DNA of 9,876 nt from Methylococcales bacterium (GTDB lineage: Bacteria; Pseudomonadota; Gammaproteobacteria; Methylococcales; UBA1147). Position numbers and translations under genes: made by a program. Positions 5,994 through 9,876 of the stretch are shown here, in pieces (positions within the stretch are counted from its first letter, which is position 1; each line of letters begins with the position of its first letter). Under the pieces are notes generated by a model. It ran no database searches. It had not been told where the DNA came from and worked only from the letters and a program-made list of their open reading frames with translations. The DNA lies in the NCBI GenBank assembly GCA_024958995.1, contig JANXGZ010000187.1:1-9876 (forward strand). Reading direction: 5' to 3'.

Positions 5994-6992
5994 ATGAAAG
6001 CAGCCGTCCTTCCCGAATCCGCCAAGTCCGCTTTGCTTGACTACATCGATCTGGATGCACCATCGGTCAACTCCAATGCCGAAGTACTGATCCGCCTGAA
6101 AGCCGCCGGAGTTAATCCTGTGGATATCAAGCTATGCAGCAATCCATCATATTTTCCGATTCAGTTCCCCTTCATACCCGGTTTTGACGGCTCTGGAATC
6201 ATCGAGGCCAAGGGAACCGCAGTTGAGGGTTTTGAACTGGGTGACGAAGTCTATTTTTGTAAATGCGCATTCCATGGCGAGTCAGGAACCTATGCGGAAT
6301 ACGTCACCGTCAATCAGTCTCTTCTGGCCCGGAAACCAAGAAATCTGGAATTCTCCGACGCAGCAGCAATCCCCCTGGTGCTAATTACAGCGTGGGAATC
6401 CCTGTTTGATCGCATTTCCCTTAAAACGGGTCAGTCAGTTTTCATTCCAGCCGGCGCCGGCGGCGTGGGGCATATTGCTATACAGCTAGCTAAGATGGCC
6501 GGCGCCATAGTGATCACGACGGTCAGCAATCGTGAAAAAGCTGACTTCGTGCGTTCAATCGGAGCCGATCACGTCATTTTTTACCGCCAGGACGATGTAC
6601 CCGCTACGGTGATGCAAATCACGGGAGGTACAGGAGTAGACGCAAGCCTGGATACCGTTGGTGGGAATGTCTTCGACCAATGCATCGAGTGTACTCGGTA
6701 TTACGGCGATATCGTTACCATACTTCAGCCCGGCCAGAAAACGGACTGGTCGAGCGCGCGGCTACGCAACCACAGGATCAGCCAGGAACTGATGCTGACA
6801 CCTGCGCTCAGCGGATTGAATGAACATTTGCAGCGCCAGGGCGACATACTGAGAAATTGCCGTGAACATTTCGAAACCGGAAGGCTTAGAATCCATCTGG
6901 AAAGGTCGTTCCCTCTTGCTGCAGCCAATGAGGCGCATTCGTTTCTACAGCAACAGGCGCCGGTTGGTAAGATCGCGCTACTGATCGATTAA
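5994..6992 (+). CDS. MDR-family NAD(P)H oxidoreductase (quinone oxidoreductase / zinc-type ADH-like)
   Basis: A 332-residue medium-chain dehydrogenase/reductase, likely cytoplasmic, reducing a quinone, enone or similar carbonyl with NAD(P)H. The GroES-like domain covers about residues 1-125, with NPVD (41-44) in place of the Cys zinc ligand of alcohol dehydrogenases and the GFDGSG block. The Rossmann domain carries AGAGGVG (153-159). The ending PVGKIALLID is typical. The absence of the catalytic zinc Cys puts it with the zeta-crystallin/quinone oxidoreductase branch; the substrate is unknown. ATG 5994 starts the canonical MKAAVL and has AGGG (5981-5984) 9 nt upstream; ATG 5988 is too close to it. 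TTG 5901 would add 31 residues outside the family alignment. It lies 141 nt after lpxH and may share its transcript. Confidence 0.88.
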   Translation: MKAAVLPESAKSALLDYIDLDAPSVNSNAEVLIRLKAAGVNPVDIKLCSNPSYFPIQFPFIPGFDGSGIIEAKGTAVEGFELGDEVYFCKCAFHGESGTYAEYVTVNQSLLARKPRNLEFSDAAAIPLVLITAWESLFDRISLKTGQSVFIPAGAGGVGHIAIQLAKMAGAIVITTVSNREKADFVRSIGADHVIFYRQDDVPATVMQITGGTGVDASLDTVGGNVFDQCIECTRYYGDIVTILQPGQKTDWSSARLRNHRISQELMLTPALSGLNEHLQRQGDILRNCREHFETGRLRIHLERSFPLAAANEAHSFLQQQAPVGKIALLID

Positions 6993-7202
6993 TTGTGCCG
7001 GGACCCAGCCGTGATACCCTTTTGGAACCGCTAGCGTCTGCTTTCTGTGCTCATCAGCACTTCTGTCCGTCGCCACCCCGTTTGCCGATTCCTACTCTAC
7101 TGCGGATTCAACGAGCCGTGGTCAGAATTCTCGAGCTCTGCAATATCCTCGAGGACAATTTCCGAGCATCATGGATCTGGTTTGTGGAAGCGTAGAACGA
7201 AT
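6993..7202. other. Convergent intergenic spacer without recognisable gene
   Basis: 210 nt between the MDR and DUF62 stop codons. Short open frames exist on the plus strand but none resembles a known protein or has a ribosome site. A small hairpin, GTGCT-CATC-AGCAC (7047-7060), is the best terminator-like element; it lacks a proper T run. CTCGAG occurs at 7130-7135 and 7148-7153, the second inside the palindrome TCCTCGAGGA (7146-7155). I assign no function. Confidence 0.5.
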
Positions 7203-7940
7203 TCATCGGGCACTATCTTGAAAACTCAGCGGAGAACCCGGCTGTAGTCCGAATCGACGATCAGCACGGCCCATGTTAATGGCCACCTCGACCAGCCCGC
7301 TCGAATTGCAATACCAGAACGGTTCGCCGGGTTGGACATCGGAGAAGGTATTCGCCTGTCTGACCGGATGTCGCCCGTCTAGAAGGATGGTTTTTCCGTC
7401 CAGTTCAGACGAGTAACGCCGCCCTGACATGGCGTTGCCGTAGTGATCTACATAGACAACTACATCGCGATCTACCGGCCATTCGCCGATTTCTGGCCCA
7501 GGAAATGGCCTGCCGATCTGGTCGTCCTCGCCGCGAGCCAGCCGAGCGACCACCGGCGCGAACAGGTCTCTACCGTGAAAACTGGCCGATAGCCGTTCCG
7601 GTCGCCAGTCGATGATCCACCATTGGGCGTTGCCGGACTGCACGGCCACTGTATTGAACAAATCGTTGTCAGGGCCTACGAACCAGCGCCCTTCCGCCTT
7701 CAGGACAATCGGCAGACGTTCTCCACCTACACCCGGATCAACTACTGCCAGGAAAACACTGCCGGGAGGGAATTCGCGGCAAATGGCTGCAAGCAGGTAT
7801 CCGGCTAGCTCAGGCTTAGTTGTTGGGGCGTCGTTCAGTAGCCGAATGACGTGGGTATCCGGCGCCTTTCGGCACAGAATGGCTTCGATCTGGCCCAGAT
7901 AAGGCCCATCACTGCCAAAATCGGTGAACAGGAGGATCAT
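7203..7940 (-). CDS. SAM hydroxide adenosyltransferase (DUF62 family)
   Basis: A 245-residue protein of the family related to SAM-dependent fluorinase/chlorinase. Ordinary members use water-derived hydroxide to split S-adenosylmethionine into adenosine and methionine. Seen here: the N-terminal TDFG (6-9), VVDPGVGGER (66-75), FVGPDN (87-92), FHGRDLFAP (121-129), DHYGN and the C-terminal NSSGLVEVAIN block. The Asp-Arg-His set of the hydroxide transferases is present as D68, R75 and H122, which argues against a halogenase. FVGPDNDLF has Asp where Gly is usual. The ATG is 11 nt after the ttcA stop with no clear Shine-Dalgarno, so translation is probably coupled to ttcA. Its cellular role, whether control of SAM levels or salvage, is not settled. 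Confidence 0.87.
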   Translation of the reverse strand: MILLFTDFGSDGPYLGQIEAILCRKAPDTHVIRLLNDAPTTKPELAGYLLAAICREFPPGSVFLAVVDPGVGGERLPIVLKAEGRWFVGPDNDLFNTVAVQSGNAQWWIIDWRPERLSASFHGRDLFAPVVARLARGEDDQIGRPFPGPEIGEWPVDRDVVVYVDHYGNAMSGRRYSSELDGKTILLDGRHPVRQANTFSDVQPGEPFWYCNSSGLVEVAINMGRADRRFGLQPGSPLSFQDSAR

Positions 7941-7951
7941 CGACCGGTGAC

Positions 7952-8842
7952 TCAGGGGCCTTGCAGTTTTGTTCGGTCAGTCGCATCCCGCTCAGTATCA
8001 CTGTGCCTGCGCAGGGCCTCTAGTCCTTGGAAATCAAATAGCTTACGATCGGCTAATTGCGATAATTCGATGTTCTGGAGACTTCGAAATATGGTTTCTA
8101 GACGGCCCGGGGATTGCCTGTCCCAGTTGTTCAGCATCTGCTTGAGCATCTTGCGCTGGAGGTTTTCCTGGGAACCGCAGAGATTGCAGGGAATGATCGG
8201 AAAACCCTTCAGCTCGGCGTAGGCTTGTATATCCTTTTCACGGCAGTAAGCCATTGGCCGGATCACGATGTGTTTGCGGTCGTCGCTCAGCAACTTGGGC
8301 GGCATGGCTTTGGTTTTCCCGCCGTGGAAGAGGTTCAGGAAGAAGGTTTCGACAATGTCGTCACGGTGGTGACCCAGCGCGATCTTGGTCATCCCATGCT
8401 TTTCCGCAAAGTTGTAGAGTGCGCCTCTGCGCAGTCTTGAACACAGTCCGCAGGTAGTTTTGCCCTCCGGAATCACGCGCTTTACAACGCTATAGGTATC
8501 TTGCTCGATGATCTGATAGGGAACGCCTGCCTGTTCAAGGTATTCCGGCAGAACGTGCTCGGGAAAGCCGGGCTGTTTCTGATCCAAATTGACCGCGATG
8601 ATTTCGAAATCAACCGGCGCATTTCGCCGAAGACTGGTCAATATATCCAGCATGGTGAAAGAGTCCTTGCCGCCCGACAATGCGACCATTACCCGATCTC
8701 CGGATTCGATCATCGAGAAATCGACGATGGCCTGCCCTGCCTCCCGGCGAAGGCGTTTCTGTAGCTTGTTGAATCGAGTCCTCGAACGCGAAGAAAGACT
8801 TCTTTGATGGTCAGGGTCGACCTGCTTCGCGGACATAGGCAT
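7952..8842 (-). CDS. ttcA: tRNA 2-thiocytidine(32) synthetase TtcA
   Basis: A 296-residue cytoplasmic enzyme (E. coli 311) that adds sulfur to cytidine 32 of certain tRNAs using ATP and an iron-sulfur cluster. The PP-loop SGGKDS (56-61) binds ATP. The cluster cysteines are C131 and C134 (CGLC) and C222 in CNLCGSQ; C219 is also present. ALGHHRDDIVETFFLNLFHGG is the conserved core. Two in-frame starts, M1 and M3, are possible; neither has a strong Shine-Dalgarno and I used the first. The charged N-terminal stretch (about 5-35) is usual for the family. It lies 26 nt after fabB and 11 nt before the DUF62 gene on the same strand, so all three probably form one transcript. Confidence 0.96.
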   Translation of the reverse strand: MPMSAKQVDPDHQRSLSSRSRTRFNKLQKRLRREAGQAIVDFSMIESGDRVMVALSGGKDSFTMLDILTSLRRNAPVDFEIIAVNLDQKQPGFPEHVLPEYLEQAGVPYQIIEQDTYSVVKRVIPEGKTTCGLCSRLRRGALYNFAEKHGMTKIALGHHRDDIVETFFLNLFHGGKTKAMPPKLLSDDRKHIVIRPMAYCREKDIQAYAELKGFPIIPCNLCGSQENLQRKMLKQMLNNWDRQSPGRLETIFRSLQNIELSQLADRKLFDFQGLEALRRHSDTERDATDRTKLQGP

Positions 8843-8868
8843 CGTTACTTGCCGCCAGAAAGAAAATC

Positions 8869-9876
8869 CTAGCTCTGGTAGCGCTGGAATACTAGTGTCG
8901 CGTTGGTACCGCCGAAACCGAAGCTATTGGACATTATGGTATTCAACTCAACGTTATCCATCCGTTCGCGAACAATCGGAAAGTCGGCGGCGCCCGGATC
9001 CAGTTGCGAAATATTCGCTGAAGCGCTCAGAAAACCGGATTCCATCATCAGCAGTGAGAAGATTGCCTCGTTTACGCCGGCGGCACCAAGGCCGTGACCG
9101 GACAGCGACTTGGTCGAGTTGATCAATGGCACCTCATCACCGAAAACCTTGCCAAGTGCTTCAAGTTCCCGGGTATCACCCACTGGTGTACTGGTACCAT
9201 GAGCATTGATGTAATCGATCTTGCCATCTACCGTTTCCAGGGCCTGTTGCATACAGCGTACTGCGCCATCTCCCGACGGCTGAACCATGTCATAACCATC
9301 GGAGGTCGCCCCGAAACCGACCAGTTCCGCATAAATCTTAGCACCCCGGGCCTTCGCGTGCTCCAGTTCCTCAAGAACCAGAACACCACCACCGCCTGAA
9401 ATCACGAAACCGTCACGGGTGATGTCATACGGACGCGAAGCGGTTTCTGGTGCGTCATTATATTTGGATGACAAAGCGCCCATGGCATCGAACAGCACAG
9501 TCAACGTCCAGTGAACTTCTTCACCCCCACCTGCAAAAACGATATCCTGTTTTCCGTACTGAATCTGTTCCATCGCATTTCCGATACAGTGCGCACTGGT
9601 AGAACAGGCGGAAGTAATGGTGTAATTCAGTCCCTTGATCTTGAACGGAGTCGCCAGAGTCGCAGTGTTAGTGCTGGACATGCAACGGGTGACCATATAC
9701 GGACCGACCTTTCGAATTCCCTTTTCACGCACCGCGTCGAAAGACAATAGCAGGTTGGCCGTGGATGGCCCACCCGAACCAACGATCAGGCCCGTCCTGT
9801 AGTTGGAGACCTGATCCTGCTCCAGGCCCGAATCCTCGATAGCCTGCTGCATCGCGATGTAATTGAACGCTGCGCC
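8869..9876 (-). CDS. fabB: 3-oxoacyl-[acyl-carrier-protein] synthase I, 5' end outside window
   Basis: 335 residues of a beta-ketoacyl-ACP synthase; the frame is open to base 9876 and about 72 N-terminal residues are missing compared with E. coli FabB. It condenses malonyl-ACP with acyl-ACP in fatty acid elongation and is needed for unsaturated fatty acids. The Cys-His-His triad is present: Cys at 9604-9606 (SACSTSAHC), His at 9199-9201 (NAHGTSTPVG) and His at 9094-9096 (SGHGLGAAG). Their spacing of 135 and 35 residues equals that of E. coli C163, H298 and H333. The block GKQDIVFAGGGEE and the ending NSFGFGGTNATLVFQ favour FabB over FabF. fabA is a common upstream partner but would lie outside the window. 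Confidence 0.96.
   Translation of the reverse strand, partial: GAAFNYIAMQQAIEDSGLEQDQVSNYRTGLIVGSGGPSTANLLLSFDAVREKGIRKVGPYMVTRCMSSTNTATLATPFKIKGLNYTITSACSTSAHCIGNAMEQIQYGKQDIVFAGGGEEVHWTLTVLFDAMGALSSKYNDAPETASRPYDITRDGFVISGGGGVLVLEELEHAKARGAKIYAELVGFGATSDGYDMVQPSGDGAVRCMQQALETVDGKIDYINAHGTSTPVGDTRELEALGKVFGDEVPLINSTKSLSGHGLGAAGVNEAIFSLLMMESGFLSASANISQLDPGAADFPIVRERMDNVELNTIMSNSFGFGGTNATLVFQRYQS

Noticed and set aside
5687..6025. A 112-residue minus-strand frame spanning the lpxH/MDR junction.
   Set aside because: Mostly antisense to lpxH, low complexity and no known motif; best seen as a shadow of the plus-strand genes.
7125..7138. GAATTCTCGAGCTC, overlapping EcoRI, XhoI and SacI sites, like a cloning polylinker.
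   Set aside because: The flanking sequence is not vector-like, no other vector parts are seen, and the site lies in a natural-looking spacer between two intact genes. Chance is likelier, though read-level checking would settle it.
6995..7247. Overlapping short plus-strand frames (66 residues each) in the MDR/DUF62 spacer.
   Set aside because: No ribosome site, no recognisable domain, composition unlike a real protein, and one runs antisense into the DUF62 gene.

Overview
The window looks like ordinary chromosome from a gammaproteobacterium of moderate to fairly high GC content. The divergent arrangement of cysS against a cyclophilin-lpxH pair, a FabB-type ketoacyl synthase and a TtcA with the typical Cys pattern all point to that class. 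LpxH also indicates a Gram-negative with lipid A. I cannot name a genus. I see no rRNA, tRNA, CRISPR array, transposase, integrase or phage gene, and nothing I would call an undescribed defence or mobile system.

Layout. Bases 1-1716 (+): the 3' end of a YeeE/YedE-type (DUF6691) membrane protein, then a Ste24-like M48 membrane metalloprotease 9 nt downstream, followed by a probable terminator. Bases 1887-2783 (+): a HAD-superfamily hydrolase with an atypical first motif (DWHATL), facing cysS (2821-4227, -). Bases 4228-4523: a divergent intergenic region of 296 nt with several inverted repeats and a consensus -10 box. Bases 4524-6992 (+): a secreted-type cyclophilin, lpxH 12 nt later, and a quinone-oxidoreductase-like MDR enzyme about 140 nt after that. 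Bases 6993-7202: a convergent spacer with no recognisable gene. Bases 7203-9876 (-): a probable operon read right to left, fabB (5' end outside the window), ttcA, then a SAM hydroxide adenosyltransferase (DUF62).

The genes are mainly housekeeping: cysteine tRNA charging (cysS), protein folding (cyclophilin), lipid A synthesis (lpxH), fatty acid elongation (fabB), tRNA thiolation (ttcA), membrane proteolysis (M48) and SAM hydrolysis (DUF62). FabB and LpxH both serve envelope lipid synthesis, but they lie in separate transcription units.

The points most worth a second look are the HAD enzyme with His where the second catalytic Asp normally sits, the folded leader of the cyclophilin-lpxH transcript, the cyclophilin's possible second start after its signal peptide, and the open frame that continues from the lpxH stop codon into the MDR gene.
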